NCBI GenBank assembly: GCA_022508685.1
Contig: JAFLUS010000146.1
Span: 1 to 5,754 of the forward strand
DNA: 5,754 nucleotides
DNA from: Prevotellaceae bacterium
GTDB taxonomy: Bacteria; Bacteroidota; Bacteroidia; Bacteroidales; Bacteroidaceae
Direction: 5' to 3'
The notes under the pieces are model-generated. The model ran no database searches and had not been told where the DNA came from. It saw nothing but the letters and a program-made list of their open reading frames with translations. Shown here one piece after another: positions 1 to 5,754 of the stretch (position 1 is the stretch's first letter; each line of letters starts with the position of its first letter). The position numbers and the translations under genes are program-made.

Positions 1-16
1 TACCTCACAGGGTAGA

Positions 17-37
17 TAGTTGCGAATTTCGCAACTA
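17..37. repeat. 21-bp palindrome in the left intergenic region
   Basis: TAGTTGCGAA (17-26) and TTCGCAACTA (28-37) are exact reverse complements around a single central T. The one-base centre makes it poorly suited to a simple RNA hairpin without fraying, but well suited to binding a dimeric protein. It could be an operator for a gene further left, or a dispersed extragenic palindrome. The rest of bases 1-170 shows no convincing coding sequence. Confidence 0.55.
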
Positions 38-170
38 AAATCAGTGTCAATTTTTTGAAATTGCGTTATGGATTCTCCTTATGTCGCCCCAAACTTGCAG
101 AGGCATTAACATGCTTGTGCCAACTGGTATATTATTGCAAAAAAAATAGAAGTATCGGAATGATGTTGAG

Positions 171-211
171 ATTCCTGCAGAGAAAAAAACAATTCCTCCG
201 CAGAGAAAAAA
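171..211. repeat. Imperfect direct repeat overlapping the terminator arm
   Basis: ATTCCTGCAGAGAAAAAA (171-188) and ATTCCTCCGCAGAGAAAAAA (192-211) differ by a two-base insertion (CC). The second copy forms one terminator arm plus its adjacent A-run. The first copy lies just beyond the U-tract and partly overlaps it. This looks like a small local duplication of the terminator arm, perhaps by slippage. Confidence 0.6.
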
Positions 212-232
212 GACTTCGTCTGCGGAGGAATT
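182..232 (-). terminator. Intrinsic terminator of the PI-PLC gene
   Basis: On the minus strand, starting five bases after the TAA stop codon, AATTCCTCCGCAGA (232-219) pairs with TCTGCGGAGGAATT (204-191) to form a 14-bp stem with a GC-rich core around a 14-base loop. It is followed almost at once by GTTTTTTTC (190-182, seven Ts). Stem, position and U-tract all fit a Rho-independent terminator. Confidence 0.92.
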
Positions 233-237
233 TTGAA

Positions 238-3200
238 TTATCGGATAACTACTTTCTGTCCACCTACAATGTACACGCCCTTGGGCAGACCATTGAGCGT
301 CGTTGCGCCTTTACGTATCAATACACCATTGATGCTGTATATGTCGGCCACACCACCTTGCGCGGGTACACTGTCAATCGCATTGGGAAGGTCGTCAGCA
401 TCAAATACATAGACGAGGATATCCGTAGCATCGCCTGTAGACGGAGTGAGGTATGCAGCATACTTTTTAACCATTGCTTCCTCATCGTCTTCTACGATAT
501 AGAATCCCGTCACTTCATCGCGAGTTTGGAGGACATAACTGCCTGATGGCGCCGTCACATCATCACTGAATACACCAATGAGCCAACCATTGGCATAAGC
601 ATCATCCATATTCACGGGTTCACCTTCAAATACATATTTGCTGTCCTCACCCACTTTCTTAATAATATACGGCGTGTTGGCTGCAATGGTGCTCTCGAGC
701 ATGAGGTTGAGCACACCATCTTCCGTGGCTGACTGCACGCTGTACACTTCCATGCCGTCGGGTACCGAGGCATCGAAAGGCAGTATCATCGTACCATACT
801 CGGCTGTAAATTCAATTTCGATTTCTTCTGTCACTACCGGCGGAACATTCAGCGTAATGGTCAGCGGTTGCGATGAGTCGGAAATGAAGTACAATGTGCC
901 TGCAGTCAATGCAATGGTGGTTGCTTCCAGCGGTGATGATGAAATTTCGCTCATCAGCGCATCAACGGTTGTCGTTTCAATACCCTCGATAGTCGAGAAG
1001 TCATAGTCGCCTTCCGCCATCACTTGATACGCATACCACTCACCTGCGACGATTTCTCCGTCTCCTGTGAATGGTTTTGCGATAGAGGACAGATAGGAGT
1101 CAAGATAGGTCAAGCGGAAATTGTCAGCCTTATACCACCAATAACCATCGGCACGATAGGGCTTATGCACACCGGCTGCACCATCGGCACTACCGACAGC
1201 ACCGATAGTGGCTGTACCGTCGGTTACATCAAATTCGTAGGATGCCTCTTGGAACGTTTCCTTAGATGGATAATCTCCGCCCGTTTCCGTTCCGTCGTTA
1301 TGTCCGCCGTTGGCTGTCAAGTAGACTGTCGCACCATCAGACGCAACGAGGGCTTCCAAACGATAGCGACCGTTGGGCAGACCGACGATGGTTTGCGTAA
1401 CAGGAACACCCTTCCACCACGTATTGAAAAGATAGTTGCCGTCAGTACCTTCCGTTACATATGGATCAAAAGGTTCGCGAACACCTGTATCGTCAGATAT
1501 ACCATTGGGAAGATTCCAACCTGTAAGGTCACCAGTTTCAAAACTATGGTTAACTATCAAAGACGTCATATCCACATACGCATCAACAGTCCGTAACAGG
1601 GCTGCAATAGCGGCATATACCTGCGGTACGATGCGTTCTTGAATCTCGCTATCCGCATATTCACCACCATTGTAATTATCTTTAATAGGATTGATGGTGT
1701 TGAGGAATTCCGTAATGCGTTCTTCAGTAGCCGTAGAACTTGCCTTTTCATAAGCGTCATCAGCATCCTTAAGCGCATTTGCCAAGATTTTGTAGACCGC
1801 AATCGAGGGTTCTGCCTCACGATAGGCTTCTGACATCGCATTGTAGGTTTCCATCGTCGGATTGGTTTCAAAGTCGGCTTGCGCTGCCATATAGGCTGTT
1901 CTCAACGTCTTCTCGCAAACGGGATTCAGTAATTCACCACCAACTTCTGCTGTAACAGCCTCGCCGAGGTATTCTACATCGACATCAGTGAAGGCTATCC
2001 AGTTAAACGTGGCATCCGCAATTTTGAAACCGAATTTCAATTCACCACTCTCACCGACCATACCAATCACGGAATAATTGCTCCATACACCATTTGTACA
2101 CAACTGCCCATTGGTGATTTGGATAGCGGACTCGTTTGCAAAGAGCGATGCGCCAGAGATAGTCGTAGTACCCGCTTCGTTCAAGATGCGCGTCCGTATG
2201 CTGACTTTATAATAACCGGGCGTAGCATCGGAAAGCGTGTAACAGATTTCGCCATCACCCAAATGACCGCTTTTCTTCGTCCAATCTTCATAGAACGGCG
2301 TCACCATGCCCGACCCATCAGTCAAACCTTCCTCTGACCATGAATTTACTTGGAACGTATCGCCCGTTGTCGACACCCATCCTGTCGTTTTGTAGGCATT
2401 GAAAGGGACTGAAATCATTTGGTCGTCACTCACTTTGGGCAGATAGCGCCAATTGTTCTCTATCAAAGCCTCGACCAGTTCCAAGCCGCGAGTGGCATAA
2501 TTACCGCTCTTGTCCACACCTGCATAGTCCATCAGAATGACACCCGTTGGCCCTGCAGAGTGCGTAGAAAGATAGTCGAGAATCGTAGCATGCGTATTGA
2601 CGGCATTGCTGCGATAACCATTACTTGTCGACGTACCATTATTATTGTAAGCCGAGGCAAAGTTGAATACCCACACGATGTCGGAGGCTGTGTTGGCCAC
2701 ATTGTGCATACTGAAATCAAGCATAGTGCGAATGGCATTCGCTTTGCGATATTCAGCACCATAGGTCGATGAGAAGTCCTGCATATAGAGCGGTGATGAA
2801 GAAGTCGGTCCCAGTATGCGTCCTGCCGTTTGGGCATTCCAGTCTACATAACCGCACCAGTTCGTGAAGAACCCACCAATGGGTGTATCATCATATTTAT
2901 CACGACTGAGAATCAGGATTTTTCCACGCATTTCACCCACCGTGAGGTCGGGACGAAAATCAACCATATAGTCCTTCAAGTCATCGCTGTTGAGCAAACT
3001 GAGCAACATTGTCTTATACTTTTCCTTGTCGTTATCATAGCCATCCGCATAGAGCATGTGGATGACGGCGAATTCCGTCGGATTGGCCACCAACGAGTCG
3101 CGAAGTTGCCTGAGCGCATCGTCGAAGTAGAGTTTAGTTTGCAATACGCCGTGATTGATTGCCAAGCGGCTGCCATTGACTTTTGGACGGAGGTCGAACG

Positions 3201-3441
3201 CACGAACGCCTGCAGCCCATTGCTTGGCGAAAGTCAAATCTTGTGTCGTACCATAAGTTGGTCCCGTCAGTGTACCCGCCAATCCGGTCCAACCATTACC
3301 CGTAGCGGAATCGTGCGCACCGGGAATCGAAAGGTCAACTACATAGGCATGATTCGGCAGATACTTCATCCAGTTGTCTGCATGCACCGTGGTACACATA
3401 CAGACCATCATTGCCATCATTAAATAGACGTGTTTCATCAT
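238..3441 (-). CDS. Secreted multidomain PI-PLC X-domain protein with T9SS-type C-terminal sorting tail
   Basis: Predicted exported phosphodiesterase of the bacterial phosphatidylinositol-specific phospholipase C superfamily, which cleaves inositol phospholipids or GPI-like anchors by a two-histidine mechanism without calcium. Seen: a signal peptide (residues 1-21, hydrophobic Met-rich core, AxA-like site VHA before D22). The catalytic domain spans about 25-335: SIPGAHDSAT with H43/D44, RAFDLRP with D83/R85, and INHG with H97. These match the general base, the Asp/Arg pair and the general acid of Bacillus-type PI-PLC; D305 in ILMDYAG may be the last catalytic Asp. After it come a beta-rich segment (about 346-490), an alpha-helical linker (about 500-620), a second beta-rich segment resembling galactose-binding/CBM folds (about 627-780, opening IVNHSFETGDLTGW), further beta segments (about 785-1015), and a tail from about 1031 (YSINGVLIRKG...LPKGVYIV) typical of T9SS sorting domains. 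At 1067 residues it is over three times a simple bacterial PI-PLC. M2 is an equally possible start. It lies 60 bp after upp and is followed by a terminator. The enzyme class is fairly secure; the natural substrate is unknown. Confidence 0.88.
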   Translation of the reverse strand: MMKHVYLMMAMMVCMCTTVHADNWMKYLPNHAYVVDLSIPGAHDSATGNGWTGLAGTLTGPTYGTTQDLTFAKQWAAGVRAFDLRPKVNGSRLAINHGVLQTKLYFDDALRQLRDSLVANPTEFAVIHMLYADGYDNDKEKYKTMLLSLLNSDDLKDYMVDFRPDLTVGEMRGKILILSRDKYDDTPIGGFFTNWCGYVDWNAQTAGRILGPTSSSPLYMQDFSSTYGAEYRKANAIRTMLDFSMHNVANTASDIVWVFNFASAYNNNGTSTSNGYRSNAVNTHATILDYLSTHSAGPTGVILMDYAGVDKSGNYATRGLELVEALIENNWRYLPKVSDDQMISVPFNAYKTTGWVSTTGDTFQVNSWSEEGLTDGSGMVTPFYEDWTKKSGHLGDGEICYTLSDATPGYYKVSIRTRILNEAGTTTISGASLFANESAIQITNGQLCTNGVWSNYSVIGMVGESGELKFGFKIADATFNWIAFTDVDVEYLGEAVTAEVGGELLNPVCEKTLRTAYMAAQADFETNPTMETYNAMSEAYREAEPSIAVYKILANALKDADDAYEKASSTATEERITEFLNTINPIKDNYNGGEYADSEIQERIVPQVYAAIAALLRTVDAYVDMTSLIVNHSFETGDLTGWNLPNGISDDTGVREPFDPYVTEGTDGNYLFNTWWKGVPVTQTIVGLPNGRYRLEALVASDGATVYLTANGGHNDGTETGGDYPSKETFQEASYEFDVTDGTATIGAVGSADGAAGVHKPYRADGYWWYKADNFRLTYLDSYLSSIAKPFTGDGEIVAGEWYAYQVMAEGDYDFSTIEGIETTTVDALMSEISSSPLEATTIALTAGTLYFISDSSQPLTITLNVPPVVTEEIEIEFTAEYGTMILPFDASVPDGMEVYSVQSATEDGVLNLMLESTIAANTPYIIKKVGEDSKYVFEGEPVNMDDAYANGWLIGVFSDDVTAPSGSYVLQTRDEVTGFYIVEDDEEAMVKKYAAYLTPSTGDATDILVYVFDADDLPNAIDSVPAQGGVADIYSINGVLIRKGATTLNGLPKGVYIVGGQKVVIR

Positions 3442-3464
3442 AACTGTCAGTGTTTATTGGTTAA

Positions 3465-3472
3465 CAAAAATA
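3465..3472 (-). promoter_or_regulatory. Candidate Bacteroidetes -7 promoter element for the PI-PLC gene
   Basis: On the minus strand TATTTTTG (3472-3465) fits the Bacteroidetes primary sigma -7 consensus TAnnTTTG and lies about 24 bases before the ATG, which would give a short leader. The matching -33 element is poor (GTTC about 18 bases upstream, instead of TTTG). The 60-bp gap after upp is AT-rich, as expected for a promoter. Read-through from upp remains possible because no terminator is seen between the two genes. Confidence 0.4.
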
Positions 3473-3501
3473 TAATTACAAATCTTCGCGGAACTGCCTC
3501 A

Positions 3502-4164
3502 TCACAATTTTCCGCCATAAGCGAGGTCACCGGCATCTCCCAGTCCGGGAACAATGTAAGCATGTTCGTTGAGCGCGTCGTCAATCGCTGCACACCACAG
3601 TGTGACATTATCACAATCTTGAAAGACTTGACGCACATAGTCCACACCTTTCTTCGAAGCAATCACGCAGCACAGGTGAACGACGGCAGGCGTACCTTTC
3701 GTCAAAAAGGCTTCGTAGCCCAATTCCATACTGCCACCAGTAGCCAACATCGGGTCTGCCACGATAAGTGTCGTGCCATTGAGGTCAGGAGAGGCAATAT
3801 ACTCAATGTTGATGCCGACTTCTTCACATTCCTTATCTTTATAATAGCGATAGGCTGAAACAAACGCATTCCCTGCTTTGTCGAACACATCGAGAAAACC
3901 TTGATGGAACGGCAAACCGGCACGGAAAATCGTACCGACAACAATGTCGTCGGCTGGAACATTGGTAGGTGCCACTCCCAACGGCGTTTGCACATGCTGC
4001 TCGGAATACGTCAGCGTCTTGCTCAATTCGTATGCCATCATCTGCCCGATGCGGGTGAGATTGTGGCGAAAGCGCATTCGGTCTTTCTGAATCTCCACAT
4101 CGCGAAGTTCAGCCATGAACTGATTGACGATGCTGTTGGTGTCGGCAAAATTGATAATCTTCAT
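3502..4164 (-). CDS. upp: Uracil phosphoribosyltransferase
   Basis: Cytoplasmic pyrimidine-salvage enzyme converting uracil and PRPP to UMP and pyrophosphate. The 220-residue product has the family's expected length and motifs: FRAGLPFHQGF at 80-90, the PRPP-binding loop with DPMLATGGS at 137-145, and the C-terminal uracil-binding segment IVPGLGDAGDLAYG at 204-217. The N-terminus MKIINFADTNSIVNQFMAEL and the following RMRFRHNLTRIG resemble Bacteroidales UPRTs. The frame stays open back to an ATG at 4257, but that 31-codon extension would translate straight through the 22-bp inverted repeat at 4201-4250 and is not family-like, so the ATG at 4164 is chosen. No Shine-Dalgarno is visible, as usual in Bacteroidetes. 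It sits 92 bp after the HAD gene, separated by the hairpin, and 60 bp before the PI-PLC gene. It is probably an independent housekeeping unit rather than part of the polysaccharide operon. No defects are seen. Confidence 0.96.
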   Translation of the reverse strand: MKIINFADTNSIVNQFMAELRDVEIQKDRMRFRHNLTRIGQMMAYELSKTLTYSEQHVQTPLGVAPTNVPADDIVVGTIFRAGLPFHQGFLDVFDKAGNAFVSAYRYYKDKECEEVGINIEYIASPDLNGTTLIVADPMLATGGSMELGYEAFLTKGTPAVVHLCCVIASKKGVDYVRQVFQDCDNVTLWCAAIDDALNEHAYIVPGLGDAGDLAYGGKL

Positions 4165-4200
4165 CGTTTTATTATAGGTTGCAGTTTGCTTACAAACAAG

Positions 4201-4250
4201 AAGTACAAAGTACGAATACACAATCAGATGTGTATTCGTACTTTGTACTT
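4201..4250 (-). terminator. Perfect 22-bp stem, 6-nt loop hairpin after the HAD gene; probable terminator
   Basis: Bases 4201-4222 and 4229-4250 are exact reverse complements and leave only a six-base loop (4223-4228). On the minus strand the stem begins six bases after the HAD stop codon and is followed by CTTGTTTGTAAG, a weak T-rich run rather than a clean U-tract. The stem is AT-rich and carries two GTAC palindromes spaced by AAA in each arm. The position favours termination or 3'-end protection of the kinase-HAD transcript. The poor U-tract leaves attenuation, RNase processing or a protein-binding palindrome open. The inverted repeat is certain; its role is inferred. Confidence 0.65.
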
Positions 4251-4256
4251 TGACCA

Positions 4257-4736
4257 TTATTTCCGTCCTTGGAATTTACCTTTGTGTTTCCAAAACATCC
4301 ATGCAGGATATGGAGGTTCGTCCACCGTCAGTTCTTCGCGTACCTTCCGCCGAATCATCTGCTCATAGGAGCGTCCTTCTGTTATGATTTTATAAATCAT
4401 CGGCCATGGTGGCAAACCACCGATATTGCGGTCGTCAATAAATAAATCTGCATTTATCTTGCAAGAAAAATGACCGGGGCGTTCTTCTTTGAACATATCC
4501 GACGAGTCGCTGTTGACGGCATAAAACTCCACGTCGCGCTCCGCACACCAATCAATGGCTTGTTGCAACAGTTCGCCTTCACGCACCGTCCACAGAATGA
4601 GCCGGTGTCGGTCGCGTATCAGCATTTTCAACACTTCTATAGCATAGGGACGTTCTTCTCCTATCGCGGGATATTTATTCTCGACGATGGTGCCATCGAA
4701 ATCTACTGCTATAACCATAGGATAGGAATCTATCAT
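4257..4736 (-). CDS. Small HAD-superfamily hydrolase, BT0820-like
   Basis: Predicted cytosolic Mg-dependent phosphohydrolase of 159 residues. All HAD motifs are visible: motif I DFDGT with nucleophile D12 and acid/base D14; motif II T50 in LILWTVREG; motif III probably K93 (SCKINADLF); and motif IV FIDDRN with D101/D102. The segments IGEERPYAIEVLKML and WTVREGELLQQAIDWC closely resemble the Bacteroides BT0820 family of compact, minimally capped HAD proteins, whose substrate I do not know. The final 35 or so residues (from about 124) form a basic, aromatic-rich tail (PPYPAWMFWKHKGKFQGRK) that seems longer than in that family. The start at 4736 is preferred because its ATG overlaps the stop of the upstream kinase gene (TAATG), indicating coupling; M7 (4718), directly before the first beta strand, is the alternative. 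The context suggests a role with capsular or exopolysaccharide synthesis, as a sugar-phosphate or phosphoprotein phosphatase. That role is inference. Confidence 0.88.
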   Translation of the reverse strand: MIDSYPMVIAVDFDGTIVENKYPAIGEERPYAIEVLKMLIRDRHRLILWTVREGELLQQAIDWCAERDVEFYAVNSDSSDMFKEERPGHFSCKINADLFIDDRNIGGLPPWPMIYKIITEGRSYEQMIRRKVREELTVDEPPYPAWMFWKHKGKFQGRK

Positions 4737-4738
4737 TA
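4734..4738 (-). promoter_or_regulatory. Stop/start overlap TAATG (translational coupling of kinase and HAD genes)
   Basis: Read on the minus strand, the kinase stop TAA (4738-4736) shares its last A with the ATG of the HAD gene (4736-4734). A one-base overlap of this kind normally means co-transcription and re-initiation by the same ribosome. This fixes the preferred HAD start and ties its expression to the kinase. No Shine-Dalgarno is evident before it. Confidence 0.75.
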
Positions 4739-5754
4739 AATTTCGTCCAACTTATCTCCGTCACCATAGCCATAGCCGTACGTTCTTCTGTAGCCATAAC
4801 GACCATAACTATAACGACCACCCTTTCCTGTATCTTCTTTTACAGCATTGAAGATGAGGTTCACGTTCGGCAAACGTCCGTCTCGGGCAAAAGTATTGAT
4901 TAAAGCAACATCAGCCTTCAGCGTGTAGTTGGCACGCACGATAAACAGCGATGCATCAGCAAATGGTGCTATGGAAAGCGTATCGGACACTAAACCAATC
5001 GGAGCAGTATCTAATAATACATAATCATACTTCGTTTTCAAATAATCAATTGCCACTTGCAGATTTTCGCGTTCAAGCAATTCTGCTGGGTTAGGTGGAA
5101 TGGGGCCTGCCGGAAGAATATCCAGATTAGGACTGATGCCAGAAGGCTGAATCAGCATATCAATATAGGAAACGTCATTAACGTCATGCGACAGGAAGTT
5201 GGACATACCGCGCTCCGTGTCTGGAAGATCGAACAATCCAGCCAATCGCGGTTTACGTATATCAAGCCCAACAATCACGACTTTCTTACCGACAAAGGCA
5301 ATACTTGCTGCAAGATTGGAAACAATCGTAGTCTTTCCCTCACCCGAACTGGCAGATGTGAACAATAACACTTTCTGACCATTTTTCAAGATAAACGGCA
5401 AGTTTGAACGTAAGGTACGATACACCTCCATCATGACGCTGTTTCGGTTTTCTTGTATCACAACCGTGCGGTCACCCTTGGTCAGCGCCTTGACATAGGG
5501 AACTGTACCCAAAAGCGGCGTACTTGTCAGCCGTGTCAAATCTTCTTTATCCACAATTCTATAACGGAAGAACTGGCGGAGATAATAATATGCAAACGGA
5601 ATAACCAATCCGAGCACAAAGGCTACTAAGTAAATGATGCTTTTTTTCGGAGATATTGGTCTATTGACAGCCAATGGTTCCTCTATCATTTTTCCTTTAT
5701 ATGCAGCCGAAGCCAACGTAATGGCATTTTCTTCACGCTTCTGCAGCAACATCA
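4736..5754 (-). CDS. Wzc-like polysaccharide co-polymerase / BY-kinase, C-terminal part (5' end off window)
   Basis: Inner-membrane tyrosine autokinase that controls chain length and export of capsular or exopolysaccharide. Only the last ~338 codons are present. The frame is open to the window edge, so the Met at 5752 is internal. Numbering from that Met: 1-30 is the end of the periplasmic GNVR-type region (LLQKREENAITLASAA); 38-58 is the second transmembrane helix (IIYLVAFVLGLVIPFAYYYL); the cytoplasmic kinase follows. Walker A is SASSGEGKT (133-141, K140), Walker A' is VVIVGLDIRKPRL (158-170, D164), and Walker B is YVLLDTAP (244-251, D248). Upstream of Walker A, EVYRTLRSNLPF (109-120) is the conserved activation helix (E109, R112, R115). 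The C-terminus (313-329) carries seven tyrosines among Gly and Arg, the usual autophosphorylation cluster. Sensor and kinase are fused in one chain, as in Gram-negative Wzc. It is followed with a one-base overlap by the HAD gene. The family is secure; the polysaccharide is unknown. Confidence 0.95.
   Translation of the reverse strand, partial: MLLQKREENAITLASAAYKGKMIEEPLAVNRPISPKKSIIYLVAFVLGLVIPFAYYYLRQFFRYRIVDKEDLTRLTSTPLLGTVPYVKALTKGDRTVVIQENRNSVMMEVYRTLRSNLPFILKNGQKVLLFTSASSGEGKTTIVSNLAASIAFVGKKVVIVGLDIRKPRLAGLFDLPDTERGMSNFLSHDVNDVSYIDMLIQPSGISPNLDILPAGPIPPNPAELLERENLQVAIDYLKTKYDYVLLDTAPIGLVSDTLSIAPFADASLFIVRANYTLKADVALINTFARDGRLPNVNLIFNAVKEDTGKGGRYSYGRYGYRRTYGYGYGDGDKLDEI

Noticed and set aside
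48..63. Small inverted repeat CAATTT/AAATTG
   Set aside because: Only six AT-rich base pairs, not distinguishable from background in this AT-rich spacer.
47..112. Minus-strand 21-codon ORF (MLMPLQVWGDIRR...) in the left intergenic region
   Set aside because: Very short, no convincing promoter or ribosome-binding context, and no known family. Open frames of this length are common by chance.
137..148. Minus-strand TATTTTTTTTGC as a -7 promoter element for a gene left of the window
   Set aside because: The T-run is three bases too long for TAnnTTTG and no matching -33 box is clear. It may simply be a homopolymer run.
55..546. Plus-strand 163-codon open frame
   Set aside because: Most of it is antisense to the C-terminal end of the PI-PLC gene and it runs through the terminator hairpin. 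The composition (many Arg/Cys/Tyr) is unlike a real protein and there is no recognisable motif.
1140..1235. Repeated ACCATCGGCAC / ACCGTCGG-like words
   Set aside because: They lie inside the PI-PLC gene and reflect repeated Gly/Ala/Asp codons (GAVGSADGAAG), not a DNA repeat element.
1024..1596. Plus-strand 190-codon open frame inside the PI-PLC gene
   Set aside because: Antisense shadow of a long, well-supported coding region; the translation shows no domain or start context.
2830..3423. Plus-strand 197-codon open frame opposite the PI-PLC catalytic domain
   Set aside because: The opposite strand encodes conserved catalytic motifs, so this frame is a by-product of its codon use. No family resemblance.
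3430..3858. Plus-strand 142-codon frame across the upp/PI-PLC gap
   Set aside because: Antisense to upp and to the probable promoter; no protein-like features.
4165..4257. N-terminal 31-codon extension of upp starting at the ATG at 4257
   Set aside because: It would encode residues through the perfect inverted repeat and has no counterpart in the UPRT family. The internal ATG at 4164 gives the normal length and N-terminus.

Overview
The window looks like chromosomal DNA of a Bacteroidales bacterium, most likely Prevotella or a close relative. Three things point there: a secreted protein with an N-terminal signal peptide and a C-terminal type IX secretion (T9SS/Por)-like sorting tail; a Bacteroidales-type Wzc/BY-kinase ending in a Gly/Tyr-rich tail; and a HAD phosphatase resembling the Bacteroides BT0820 family. 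Shine-Dalgarno sequences are not evident. This rests on recognising protein families by eye; no database search was done.

All four genes lie on the minus strand, so transcription runs from right to left. From the right edge: (1) the C-terminal part of a polysaccharide co-polymerase/tyrosine autokinase (Wzc type, 4736-5754, 5' end outside the window). (2) A small HAD-family hydrolase (4257-4736) whose ATG overlaps the kinase stop codon by one base (TAATG), implying translational coupling. (3) A perfect 22-bp hairpin at 4201-4250, six bases after the HAD stop, which probably ends or attenuates that transcription unit. (4) upp, uracil phosphoribosyltransferase (3502-4164), a pyrimidine-salvage gene. 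(5) A 60-bp gap with a Bacteroidetes-like -7 promoter element. (6) A 1067-residue secreted multidomain protein with an N-terminal PI-PLC X-type catalytic domain (238-3441). (7) A strong intrinsic terminator at 182-232.

The left 237 bases hold no convincing gene. They contain the terminator, an imperfect direct repeat of part of it, and a 21-bp palindrome (17-37).

Functionally, the kinase belongs to export or regulation of surface polysaccharide, and the coupled HAD protein may act in the same pathway. upp is a housekeeping gene that appears to be a separate unit. The large phospholipase-like protein is probably exported to the cell surface or medium, where it could act on inositol phospholipids or GPI-type anchors. 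The window shows no phage, transposon, CRISPR, tRNA or rRNA signal. The least explained items are the HAD partner of the kinase, the non-catalytic two-thirds of the PI-PLC protein, and the long hairpin.
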